Shown here: one piece after another, positions 11,936 to 18,086 of the stretch
Layout: each line of letters opens with the position of its first letter
Position numbering within the stretch: the stretch's first letter is position 1
Assembly (NCBI GenBank): GCA_001822655.1
Contig: MHRX01000008.1
Coordinates: 1-19,857, forward strand
Reading direction: 5' to 3'
From: Candidatus Taylorbacteria bacterium RIFCSPLOWO2_01_FULL_45_15b
GTDB taxonomy: Bacteria > Patescibacteriota > Minisyncoccia > Phycocordibacterales > 01-FULL-45-15b
Length of the DNA stretch: 19,857 nucleotides
Position numbers and translations under genes: made by a program
The notes under the pieces: generated by a model
What the model was told of the DNA's origin: nothing
The model's input: the letters and a program-made list of their open reading frames with translations, nothing else
Database searches by the model: none

Positions 11936-12406
11936 ATGAGACTAACTATTAATTTCGAATGTAACCTAGTTATCAACGAAATCGGAAAAAATTATTCTGG
12001 CTCGGTCGAACTTTGGGTTGGCGAGGAAGAAACGATACTGTTTTATATTCTTTATCTGAATCCATTTCGAGGACGTGAAGCCGAATTCGCGGTGTATTTT
12101 GATGAGGAACGGAAGCAAGCATACGCGGAGGCTCTTGGTACGGAGAGTGTTGCGGAACACCCGATTTCTGGATTGGACATTACGACCCTTGATTTCACTC
12201 ACGAGGCGGATGATGGGAAAATCGGATTGTTATGGATTCTTGTTTCAATCTTTTCTGAAGCAATTCATAATTCAACGAAGAAGATAGCCCTGGACCGCCA
12301 GCATGCAATAACACCAATCTGCATGAGGTTTAGTCATGAATGGAGCCAAGACTTCGAAGGTGAGGCAGAGAGGTATGCGCGCGCTTTCTTAAAGTCATTC
12401 GAGTAG
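11936..12406 (+). CDS. Hypothetical soluble protein with strong Shine-Dalgarno
   Basis: 156 residues, acidic, no signal peptide. The N-terminal half is predicted beta-rich (MRLTINFECNLVINEIG, SGSVELWVGEEETILFYILYL). The C-terminal half is helical (GLLWILVSIFSEAIHNSTKK, then EAERYARAFLKSF). I do not recognise the family. GGAGGT sits five bases before the ATG, one of the clearest ribosome binding sites in the window. A weak promoter, TTGCTT-N18-TGTTAT (11885-11914), precedes it. It is a single-gene unit between two terminators. Confidence 0.7.
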   Translation: MRLTINFECNLVINEIGKNYSGSVELWVGEEETILFYILYLNPFRGREAEFAVYFDEERKQAYAEALGTESVAEHPISGLDITTLDFTHEADDGKIGLLWILVSIFSEAIHNSTKKIALDRQHAITPICMRFSHEWSQDFEGEAERYARAFLKSFE

Positions 12407-12412
12407 TTTGTA

Positions 12413-12450
12413 ACCGGGTTCCCTTTTTAGGATGGGGAACTCGGTTTTTT
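12413..12450 (+). terminator. Intrinsic terminator after the hypothetical gene at 11936
   Basis: ACCGGGTTCCC (12413-12423) pairs with GGGAACTCGGT (12435-12445, one G-U pair) and is followed by TTTTTT. Confidence 0.85.
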
Positions 12451-12495
12451 CTTTGAAATAATCGTGATGATCTTATCCGTGGAACGGAGATTCAT

Positions 12496-12739
12496 ATGCA
12501 TAACCAGGCATTACCTCCAGAATATCTTCGGGCTGTTGGCGCATTGTTCATTGCGGGATTGGTTGTTTTTATTGTCGGCGGCGGTCATAATTTTCGTAAC
12601 GCTCGTGTGGCACGAGGGAGCTCTTCTGTGGGGAAGTCTTGTTGCCGCGCTCGGGGTGTACGCTCCTTCTTGTGGGAATAGAGCTTGCGGAAAATTGTTA
12701 AAAGCCGGGACGTTGCTCCTCAAAAAAATCAATCGGTAA
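12496..12739 (+). pseudogene. Small membrane protein gene, apparently frameshifted
   Basis: CGGAG about seven bases upstream supports the ATG at 12496: MHNQALPPEYLRAVGALFIA, then GLVVFIVGG, the start of a membrane helix. In that frame the sequence then loses its hydrophobic character. In the +1 frame it continues smoothly as VIIFVTLVWHEGALLWGSLV, AALGVYAPS and KLLKAGTLLLKKINR to TAA 12737-12739. The switch fits one extra G in the run GGCGGCGGT near 12580. Each frame alone (61 codons to 12681, or 12464-12739) looks half-sensible; joined they give about 80 residues with two membrane segments. It could be a mutation, a sequencing error or, less likely, recoding. Confidence 0.5.
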
Positions 12740-12742
12740 TTT

Positions 12743-12775
12743 GGATTGTGCGCGTGGAAAGTACAATCCTTTTTT
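12743..12775 (+). terminator. Intrinsic terminator after the frameshifted membrane gene
   Basis: GGATTGT (12743-12749) pairs with ACAATCC (12763-12769), then TTTTTT. Its presence just 3 bp after the +1-frame stop supports that frame as the true end of the gene. Confidence 0.8.
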
Positions 12776-12910
12776 ATTTCAATAATCTTTATCGGGGGGG
12801 TGAAGTGCTCTGTTTCGTTAGGAATACAACCGGGAAATATGGAAGTTGTCGCGTAACTACCCACCGTCACGGCGGCTATATTAACCCTCCACACCCATCT
12901 CTTCCTAATA

Positions 12911-12944
12911 GTTCGCCAATCGGACGATCGTCGTACGTGCGAAC
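12911..12944. promoter_or_regulatory. 34-bp interrupted palindrome, copy 1
   Basis: GTTCG-N7-GACGATCGTC-N7-CGAAC, with inner and outer arms sharing the same centre (between 12927 and 12928). It lies 35 bp beyond the 3' end of the PaaX/Cas2-like gene. Copy 2 lies in that gene's promoter and matches 20 of 22 bases across the left half and core when read on the minus strand. Operator-like. Confidence 0.7.
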
Positions 12945-12978
12945 AGGAAACAATATCTTACCGTGCACACTGCGGGAT

Positions 12979-13563
12979 TTAACGCATATTTTTGAGCGAT
13001 CCCGCCTTTGAGACTTCAAAAATATGGACATACTCAAGGATCCGCAGAGCTTTAAGATTATCCAAAAAGCTCTTTGGTATTTTCTTTTTCCCGACAAAAA
13101 CGCTCCTATGCACCATGGTAAGACCAAGTATCGCCAAGGCTTCTCTTAGCCAGTTTCTTTCCCGCCGCATTTTTTCTGGTATGTCATAAGTAATTATAGT
13201 CACGGATTCTGATGGAGCACTGTTGTATGTGTGATCCGGCATCGCGGTTTTAAGCCTCATTTCCAATTGTCCGCGTCTCGTCATCCCTTTTTTAGTGATT
13301 TTTACGGATGTGTCGCGTTTGTTGACCAACCCGTCTTTTTCTAATTGATAGACCAGTTTTGAAAAGTTTCTTTTGAGTTGGCGGGTAATGAGAAAATCCG
13401 AAATAATTTTTTCATTGCGTGCAAGAATTTTATCCGTTTTTTTATGCAACTTTGGAGCTGATGCACCGTACCCAGAGCGCAACGCGGCTTCGAAAAACGC
13501 CACGCTTCCCATAGCGGATTCTCCAAGTGCATTCAAAACCATTAATGTAACTCGTCCCTTCAT
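12979..13563 (-). CDS. PaaX-like regulator with Cas2-like C-terminal domain
   Basis: 194 residues. N-terminal winged-helix-like part (about 55-105): FSKLVYQLEKDGLVNKRDT, then VKITKKGMTRRGQLEMRL. The C-terminal ferredoxin-like part has VTIITYDIPEKMRRERNWLR (121-140), then LGLTMVHRSVFVGKKKIP (146-163). The 'YDIPxxxRxxRxxLRxxLxxLGfxxxqxSVfv' pattern is shared by Cas2 and the PaaX C-terminus. Such Patescibacterial proteins are often auto-annotated as Cas2, but no cas1 or repeat array is present, so a transcriptional regulator is more likely. The 34-bp palindromes at both ends of the gene fit autoregulation. Minus-strand TATACT (13576-13581) puts the start within about 6 nt of the ATG. Confidence 0.8.
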   Translation of the reverse strand: MKGRVTLMVLNALGESAMGSVAFFEAALRSGYGASAPKLHKKTDKILARNEKIISDFLITRQLKRNFSKLVYQLEKDGLVNKRDTSVKITKKGMTRRGQLEMRLKTAMPDHTYNSAPSESVTIITYDIPEKMRRERNWLREALAILGLTMVHRSVFVGKKKIPKSFLDNLKALRILEYVHIFEVSKAGSLKNMR

Positions 13564-13575
13564 ATATTCTTGTAT

Positions 13576-13621
13576 AGTATAGCAAGAATTCGCGAATCAG
13601 ACGATCGTCGGATTGACGAAC
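13576..13621 (-). promoter_or_regulatory. Promoter and 34-bp palindrome (copy 2) of the PaaX/Cas2-like gene
   Basis: The palindrome at 13588-13621 is ATTCG-N7-GACGATCGTC-N7-CGAAC on the plus strand, centred at 13604.5. On the minus strand it sits just upstream of the -10 box TATACT (13576-13581) and covers the -35 position, as expected for an autoregulatory operator. Confidence 0.65.
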
Positions 13622-13645
13622 TGGCGAGGAAGTCTTTTTGTGTCG

Positions 13646-13665
13646 AACATCCATCTACGGATGTT
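13646..13665. repeat. Hairpin between rny and the PaaX/Cas2-like gene
   Basis: AACATCC-ATCTAC-GGATGTT, a perfect 7-bp stem 48 bp beyond the rny stop codon. There is no T run on the minus strand, so it is a weak terminator candidate at best. Confidence 0.4.
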
Positions 13666-13712
13666 GTTGGATTACGCGCGTATTCAGAGAGAACTTGGGA
13701 ATTGTTTAAGAC

Positions 13713-15242
13713 TTATCTTGCAAACTCAATCACCCGTGTCTCGCGGATTACCGTAACCTTTATTTCGCCCGGGTACTTCAACTCTTTTTCAATTTTGAGT
13801 GCGACTTCGCGGCCCAATTTTTTCGCGTCAAGGTCCGTTATTTCATTTGGGGTTACGAAGATCCTGATCTCGCGGCCCGCTTGAAGTGCGTATGACTTCT
13901 CAACGCCGGGGAAGGATTTAGCGATCCCTTCCAAATCCTCGAGCCGTTTCAGATAGTTCTCCACTGAATCGCGGCGTGCGCCCGGACGTGAGCCGGAAAT
14001 TGCATCCGCAACCTGAACGATAATAGATTCGGGCGTCTCATATGGGTATTCTTCGTGATGAGCCTGCATGGCTTTGATAACATCTTCGGGTGCTCCAAAT
14101 TTTTGAAGGATTCTTCTCCCAATCTCAACGTGCGTTCCCTGCACCTCGTGATCTACCGCTTTACCGATGTCATGAAGTAGTGCTCCCGCTTTTGCCGTAT
14201 GAACGTTTGCGCCGAGTTCCTCCGCAAGCATTCCCGCGATGTGAGACATTTCTATGGAGTGTTGGAGAACGTTTTGCCCGTAGCTTGTTCGGAAGTGGAG
14301 GCGTCCGAGGATTTGTAAAATACGCGGGTCGAGATTGATGACACCGCATTCAAATGCGGCCTGCTGACCCTTTTCTTTTATAATTTTGTTTATATCTCCC
14401 TCGGCTTTTTCGACCGCTTTCTCTATTTTTGCGGGTTGGATTCTGCCATCTAGTATGAGGGTTTCAAGCGTAACTCGCGCGATTTGTCGTCGAACAGGAT
14501 CGAATGAAGAAAGGGTAATGGAGCCTGGCGTATCGTCGACGATGATTTCGACTCCCGTCGCTCGCTCGAGGGCCTTGATGTTTCTTCCTTCCTTTCCGAT
14601 GATTTTACCTTTGAGGTCGTCCGACGGAATCGTAATGGTCGTCGAAAATACGTCCGCAGAAACAGAATTTCCGAGACGGTGAATTGTCGTCGTGAGAATC
14701 TCTTTTGCACGCTTCTCCATAGCGTCTTCGCCGGCGTTCTCCAATTTCTGCATGCGAACTATAAGATCCTCGGCGTAATTTTTCTCGATAGTGGAGAATA
14801 GTTCGGCTCTTGCCTCATCTGCCGTTAGTCTCGCTATTTTTTCTAGTTCCGTTTTCTTCTGCGCTTCCTGGGCGAGTACTTTCTCTTTTATTTCCCGAAT
14901 TTCGGCGATTTTTTCCTTTGCCGATGTTATTTCTGAATCCAAATCTTGCTGACGTTTTTCAAGTTGGTCTTCTTTTTTTACTATGCGGTCTTCAGTCTTT
15001 TTCAGTTTCTCTTCTTTTTCCTTGATCTCCAGACGTATTTCTTGAATGGTCTCAATTGCTTTTGTCTCTGCGTCAGCAATTATTTTTTTCGCTTTTTCTG
15101 CCGCCTCCGATTCGATTTCTTTCAGCCGCAGTTCCATCGAACCCTTTTTTCCGAGTGAAATAAGGACGCGGAAGGTGTACCCTAATGCGGCTCCTCCCAA
15201 AGCGGCCGCCGCCATGAGAAGAAATGCTACTTTTAATGACAT
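13713..15242 (-). CDS. rny: Ribonuclease Y
   Basis: A 509-residue membrane-anchored endoribonuclease that starts mRNA decay. The order of parts is canonical: N-terminal membrane segment (about 4-24), long charged coiled coil (about 36-180), KH domain with GKIIGKEGRNIKALERATGV (212-231), and HD domain with His328, the LLHDIGKAVDHE motif (His357-Asp358) and QAHHEEYP (393-400). The C-terminus KYPGEIKVTVIRETRVIEFA is typical. Length matches the family (about 510-520). ATG start at 15242; no Shine-Dalgarno and no clear promoter are seen in the 220-bp gap before it, which is shared with the divergent HTH gene. Confidence 0.98.
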   Translation of the reverse strand: MSLKVAFLLMAAAALGGAALGYTFRVLISLGKKGSMELRLKEIESEAAEKAKKIIADAETKAIETIQEIRLEIKEKEEKLKKTEDRIVKKEDQLEKRQQDLDSEITSAKEKIAEIREIKEKVLAQEAQKKTELEKIARLTADEARAELFSTIEKNYAEDLIVRMQKLENAGEDAMEKRAKEILTTTIHRLGNSVSADVFSTTITIPSDDLKGKIIGKEGRNIKALERATGVEIIVDDTPGSITLSSFDPVRRQIARVTLETLILDGRIQPAKIEKAVEKAEGDINKIIKEKGQQAAFECGVINLDPRILQILGRLHFRTSYGQNVLQHSIEMSHIAGMLAEELGANVHTAKAGALLHDIGKAVDHEVQGTHVEIGRRILQKFGAPEDVIKAMQAHHEEYPYETPESIIVQVADAISGSRPGARRDSVENYLKRLEDLEGIAKSFPGVEKSYALQAGREIRIFVTPNEITDLDAKKLGREVALKIEKELKYPGEIKVTVIRETRVIEFAR

Positions 15243-15368
15243 GTCGTTAAGCCGAACGGCCTACGGCGCTTGTGTGATTTGAAACAAAACCTTTTTTAAA
15301 TATAAATCCATGAAGGGAGTAGGGAGCGTTTTTGGTCACTCGTCGTAGTCGTGCGGTAAATTAAATCC

Positions 15369-15415
15369 TGTAATGAATGCATATTACAACAAAGCACTGC
15401 GTTTGTCATTTGACA
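15369..15415 (+). promoter_or_regulatory. Palindromes and -35 upstream of the small HTH gene
   Basis: TGTAAT-N8-ATTACA (15369-15388) is a possible operator. TGTCA-TT-TGACA (15404-15415) overlaps a consensus TTGACA (15410-15415); the -10 is unclear. The interval between rny and this gene (15243-15463) holds nothing else I can support. Confidence 0.4.
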
Positions 15416-15463
15416 GAGATTAATCGGATTGTAAGGTAACAAATAGAGGAAAAAAAAGTTCGT

Positions 15464-15796
15464 ATGATAAAGGAAGAGAGAATTGCCGAGTTTCAAGCCC
15501 TTTATAAAAAATGCAGACTCAACCAAAGCGAACTTGCTAGATGGCTTCACGTCAGTTCGAGCTATGTGAATATGCTTGTGCATAGTAGGAATGGAGAGAG
15601 TCCCTCGGAAACTGTCCTCGAATTGTTCAGGCTTAAAATGGAGCGGCTAGAGGGTTTTGACCCGCGCTTTCAACCTGTTGCTGAAGCACTTCTTTCATTA
15701 CCGCCCGCTGATCAGGATAGAATTTTGCGCGGATTCCTATCGTTTGCGACTGCTTACGGCAAAGAAGGCAGTAAAAAGTCACAAGGAAAAAAGTGA
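15464..15796 (+). CDS. Small helix-turn-helix (XRE-like) DNA-binding protein
   Basis: 110 residues. RIAEFQALYKKCRLNQSELA, then RWLHVSSSYVNMLVHSRNGE (about 6-45) fits an HTH of the XRE/Cro type, with recognition helix near SSSYVNMLV. The remainder is helical (SETVLELFRLKMERL; PADQDRILRGFLSFATAYG) with a basic tail GKEGSKKSQGKK. It is probably a transcription factor; the palindromes just upstream (15369-15415) are candidate autoregulatory sites. AGAGGA lies about 13 bases before the ATG, a little far for a standard ribosome binding site. It stands alone and ends at a terminator. Confidence 0.75.
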   Translation: MIKEERIAEFQALYKKCRLNQSELARWLHVSSSYVNMLVHSRNGESPSETVLELFRLKMERLEGFDPRFQPVAEALLSLPPADQDRILRGFLSFATAYGKEGSKKSQGKK

Positions 15797-15807
15797 TGAC
15801 AAAAAAA

Positions 15808-15829
15808 CCGACAATACGTCGGCTTTTTT
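15808..15829 (+). terminator. Intrinsic terminator after the HTH gene, possibly bidirectional
   Basis: CCGAC-AATAC-GTCGG followed by a T run, preceded by seven A. It could therefore also stop transcription from clpP, which ends 30 bp away on the other strand. Confidence 0.75.
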
Positions 15830-15858
15830 ATCTGGCGACTAAATAATTAATTTATTAG

Positions 15859-16443
15859 TTAACCTTTCTTCGAAACGAATACTTTGTCGATAATTCCGTA
15901 CTTTACAGCCTCTTCCGCCGTGAGGAAGTAGTCGCGATCAACGTCTTTTTCAATCTGTGCCGATGTCTTTCCGGTGTTTTTTGCCATAATTTTATTGAGT
16001 CGCTCTCGAAGTTTCAAAATGTTTTTCGCGCGAATTTCAATGTCTGATGCCTGACCTTGTGCGCCGCCAAGTGGCTGGTGAATCATTATCTCCGCATTTG
16101 GAAGTGCGAAGCGTTTTCCTTTGGAACCCGCAGAGAGAAGCCATGCACCGCCTGATGCCGCCATTCCAACACACACCGTCGCGACTTCGGGCTTGATGTG
16201 GTTCATCGTGTCGATCATTGCTAGCGTTGCAGATGCTGAGCCGCCTGGAGAATTGATGTAGAGATAGATATCCTTTTTCGCGTCTTCCGATTCCAAAAAA
16301 AGAAGCTGTGCAATGATGAGATTGGCGGTATGGTCGTCAATTTCTCCGCCCATGAAGATAATACGGTCGCGGAGCAAGCGAGAGTAAATATCATACGCGC
16401 GCTCGCCGAATTGGGACTTTTCTATAACGGTTGGGATTAACAT
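15859..16443 (-). CDS. clpP: ATP-dependent Clp protease proteolytic subunit
   Basis: 194 residues from ATG 16443 ([20 protein letters not shown]), the canonical ClpP N-terminus. An upstream in-frame ATG would add 37 residues encoded largely by a GC-rich palindrome and is rejected. The catalytic triad is Ser97 in [10 protein letters not shown], His122 in MIHQPLGG and Asp171 in DRDYFL, the same numbers as mature E. coli ClpP. Family segments [20 protein letters not shown] and GIIDKVF are present. It forms the tetradecameric peptidase that works with ClpX/ClpC-type unfoldases (not in this window). No Shine-Dalgarno. A minus-strand TTGTCA-N17-TAAACT is a possible promoter upstream of the palindrome. 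Confidence 0.97.
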   Translation of the reverse strand: MLIPTVIEKSQFGERAYDIYSRLLRDRIIFMGGEIDDHTANLIIAQLLFLESEDAKKDIYLYINSPGGSASATLAMIDTMNHIKPEVATVCVGMAASGGAWLLSAGSKGKRFALPNAEIMIHQPLGGAQGQASDIEIRAKNILKLRERLNKIMAKNTGKTSAQIEKDVDRDYFLTAEEAVKYGIIDKVFVSKKG

Positions 16444-16472
16444 GGTGGATTCAAGAATTAAGATTCCCGATG

Positions 16473-16508
16473 GCCGACCGCGACACCAGTCGGCGGGGCA
16501 GGCAGGAT
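16473..16508. repeat. REP-like palindrome in the clpP leader
   Basis: GCCGAC (16473-16478) pairs with GTCGGC (16489-16494), followed by GGGGCAGGCAGG. On the minus strand CTGCCCCGCC and GACT match the hairpin core at 446-465. It lies in the clpP 5' region and creates the false N-terminal extension of that gene. Confidence 0.5.
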
Positions 16509-16547
16509 TCATGAATAATAGGGAGAGTTTAGCAGGTTTTTTTAGAT

Positions 16548-16576
16548 TTGACAAGTAAAGAAATTACTTGTAGTGT
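16548..16576 (+). promoter_or_regulatory. Promoter of the small membrane protein at 16603
   Basis: TTGACA (16548-16553), then after 15 bp TGTAGTGTC; the -10 hexamer would be TAGTGT (16571-16576) with a 17-bp spacer. The same TTGACA-N15-TGTAGTGTC string precedes the gene at 17124. Confidence 0.6.
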
Positions 16577-16602
16577 CTTTTATAGTAAACGAAGGGTCTT
16601 CC

Positions 16603-16854
16603 ATGAACATGAAAGAATATGTGAGGGATAGTAGGTTGAAATCAGTCAGCGTCAATGTTGCGGCAACATTCGTCGCGCTTATCGTCTCCCTTCTCCCGTT
16701 GTGGATCTATATTACTTTGCACGCCCTAATGGAACCCGCAGGCTTTTGGCAGACACTGGCCCTGGGAGCGGTAGGACTATATTTCCTGGGCAGTTTGCAA
16801 ATTCTCGGCCTAGTTCTTTTCGGGCTTTTTATGAAGCTTATCTGGTTCGATTGA
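16603..16854 (+). CDS. Small membrane protein, unknown function
   Basis: 83 residues from ATG 16603, chosen for GAAGGG six bases upstream; a longer frame starting 30 bases earlier would include that site as coding. Two hydrophobic segments (about 22-46, VNVAATFVALIVSLLPLWIY; about 53-80, LALGAVGLYFLGSLQILGLV) with a short charged N-terminus. I do not recognise the family. It is a monocistronic unit with its own promoter and terminator. Confidence 0.7.
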   Translation: MNMKEYVRDSRLKSVSVNVAATFVALIVSLLPLWIYITLHALMEPAGFWQTLALGAVGLYFLGSLQILGLVLFGLFMKLIWFD

Positions 16855-16906
16855 AAAATTCCCAGGCTCGTCAGGCTCGCGTAATCTACGCGATGCATAT
16901 AATCAA

Positions 16907-16933
16907 AACAGTACCTTCACGGTACTGTTTTTT
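16907..16933 (+). terminator. Intrinsic terminator after the small membrane protein
   Basis: AACAGTACC-TTCAC-GGTACTGTT followed by T residues. A smaller hairpin, CGCGTA-ATC-TACGCG (16878-16892), precedes it. Confidence 0.85.
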
Positions 16934-16940
16934 CATTTTG

Positions 16941-16976
16941 TTTACGATTTACGAGTGGTCGTTGGTAAATCGTAAA
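16941..16976. repeat. Perfect 12-bp inverted repeat
   Basis: TTTACGATTTAC and GTAAATCGTAAA flank a 12-nt centre, GAGTGGTCGTTG. There is no T run, so it is not a terminator. It lies 8 bp after one and about 55 bp before the promoter of the next gene. Operator, RNA hairpin or mobile-repeat remnant are all possible. Confidence 0.6.
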
Positions 16977-17030
16977 GTAAATTTCAATGGAGAGTAAATT
17001 GAGAGAGGGTAAGAAAAGGCGGAAAAAAAC

Positions 17031-17059
17031 TTGACACATTCTTGATTTGTCTGTAGTGT
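17031..17059 (+). promoter_or_regulatory. Promoter of the hypothetical gene at 17124
   Basis: TTGACA (17031-17036), 17-bp spacer, TAGTGT (17054-17059), within the string TTGACA-N15-TGTAGTGTC also found before the gene at 16603. Confidence 0.6.
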
Positions 17060-17123
17060 CCAAAATGGTAAAGGGTACGCCCGACGCCAGTACATAAACA
17101 ACAAACAATGAAAGGGAAGAGGT

Positions 17124-17768
17124 ATGCCTCAAACCGAAGCTAAGTCACCGTTTAGTCTCATTCTTAATCAAAAGAGAAAGTTTTCAAATCCTGATGTGAT
17201 GATTTTAATCGAGCACAGAAAGGCTCAATTTCTGGCTATCGCGGATAAAATAACTATGAAAACCCTTGGGTCTATTGAATTAGCTGCAAGAGACAGAAAA
17301 CACAGGCTCGTTCTACATACGATTCGGGATGACGGGCTTGTAGGTAGCGTTCTCGAAACTCAAGGGTTTTATAAAGTCTGTGCTAATGTGCAGTATTATC
17401 CCAAAGACGCTAACGAGATTAACGGCTGGGTGAGTAGGGGGTGGGGTATAACTAGAAGAGGTTTCTGGGTGAAGACCTGGCTCCAAGTAGATATTGTTGA
17501 ATACCCGCATCAAAATATTTACGCATACGAAAAAGCTATCGCTGTGGCGCTTGCGTCCAGTGATCTTAGTGATCTCTTGACGTGGCTTTGGGGTGATAAG
17601 GATTTTGAAGATAACGATCGATTCCGGATTTTGATGGGTATGTGGCGGGATATAGAAGAGGAGACCCGAAGATACTCGGCGGACGCGGAAAAAAGAACTT
17701 TGGAATTAAAAGATTTGGTCAATACCATGGCTCGAGATTCATCCGTACTTCATGAGATAATGGGATGA
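17124..17768 (+). CDS. Hypothetical soluble protein with strong Shine-Dalgarno
   Basis: 214 residues with no signal peptide or membrane segment. It looks mixed alpha/beta: a helical N-terminal third (PDVMILIEHRKAQFLAIADK), a middle part rich in aromatics (VCANVQYYPKD, WVSRGWGITRRGFWVKTWLQ) and a helical C-terminus (FRILMGMWRDIEEETRRYSA, then LELKDLVNTM). I do not recognise the family. GGAAGAGG directly before the ATG is a strong ribosome binding site. It has its own promoter at 17031 and terminator at 17784. Confidence 0.7.
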   Translation: MPQTEAKSPFSLILNQKRKFSNPDVMILIEHRKAQFLAIADKITMKTLGSIELAARDRKHRLVLHTIRDDGLVGSVLETQGFYKVCANVQYYPKDANEINGWVSRGWGITRRGFWVKTWLQVDIVEYPHQNIYAYEKAIAVALASSDLSDLLTWLWGDKDFEDNDRFRILMGMWRDIEEETRRYSADAEKRTLELKDLVNTMARDSSVLHEIMG

Positions 17769-17783
17769 CTCAAAACATGTCGC

Positions 17784-17808
17784 CGCTGCAGAAATGCAGC
17801 GCTTTTTT
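17784..17808 (+). terminator. Intrinsic terminator after the hypothetical gene at 17124
   Basis: CGCTGCA-GAAA-TGCAGCG, a perfect 7-bp stem with a GNRA-type tetraloop, then C and six T. Confidence 0.9.
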
Positions 17809-17849
17809 ATTCTAAAACTCGCTTTTTTATTACTATTCGCTAGACTCAT

Positions 17850-17868
17850 GGGGAAGATGGCGGAGTGG
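17850..17868 (+). pseudogene. Possible 5' fragment of a tRNA (Ser/Leu type)
   Basis: GGGGAAGATGGCGGAGTGG resembles the acceptor 5' strand plus D-arm start of a class II tRNA. A TAGACT box (17841-17846) precedes it at tRNA-promoter distance. No matching anticodon arm or 3' half follows; the sequence passes into an AT-rich inverted repeat. It may be a broken tRNA gene or chance. Confidence 0.3.
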
Positions 17869-17907
17869 AGAATCCAGAATTTGGACCAAAGAATCGTAGT
17901 AAATCCC

Positions 17908-18012
17908 AAATTCCAAGCACCAAATTACAAACAAATTTCAATATTCCAAATTCAAAACAAGATAATTCCGTTTGAAGCTTGGTGTTTGGATATTGTTTGT
18001 AGTTTGGAATTT
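17908..18012. repeat. AT-rich inverted repeat (MITE-like)
   Basis: AAATTCCAAGCACCAAATTA (17908-17927) continues with CAAACAA. On the far side the complement reads AAATTCCAA, CTACAAACAA (17993-18012), and GCTTGGTGTTTGG (17977-17989) mirrors CCAAGCACCAAA. The ~105-bp element is an imperfect inverted repeat with no coding capacity between the gene at 17124 and rsmE. It has the look of a dispersed miniature element. Confidence 0.55.
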
Positions 18013-18050
18013 CTTCTAAAGGATTTTGGATTAATGATTTCGGGTTTTTA

Positions 18051-18083
18051 TACTAAATACTACATACCATATACTAAATACTA
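18051..18083. repeat. TACTAAATAC simple repeat upstream of rsmE
   Basis: Two copies of TACTAAATACTA separated by CATACCATA, ending 3 bp before the rsmE ATG. A near-identical string lies at 819-852. It occupies the position where a promoter and ribosome binding site would be expected. Confidence 0.5.
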
Positions 18084-18086
18084 ATT

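Noticed and set aside
12979..13563. CRISPR-Cas locus indicated by a Cas2-like protein
   Set aside because: The protein has an N-terminal winged-helix part as in PaaX. There is no cas1, no effector and no direct-repeat/spacer array in the window. The GACGATCGTC palindromes occur only twice plus a half-site and look like operators.
13570..13884. Plus-strand ORF between the PaaX-like gene and rny
   Set aside because: Its first half looks fairly protein-like, but it crosses the operator palindrome and a hairpin, then runs antisense through the conserved C-terminus of rny. There is no ribosome binding site.
16444..16554. N-terminal extension of ClpP by 37 residues
   Set aside because: The extension is encoded by a GC-rich palindrome. 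The ClpP N-terminus and catalytic numbering fit the start at 16443 exactly.
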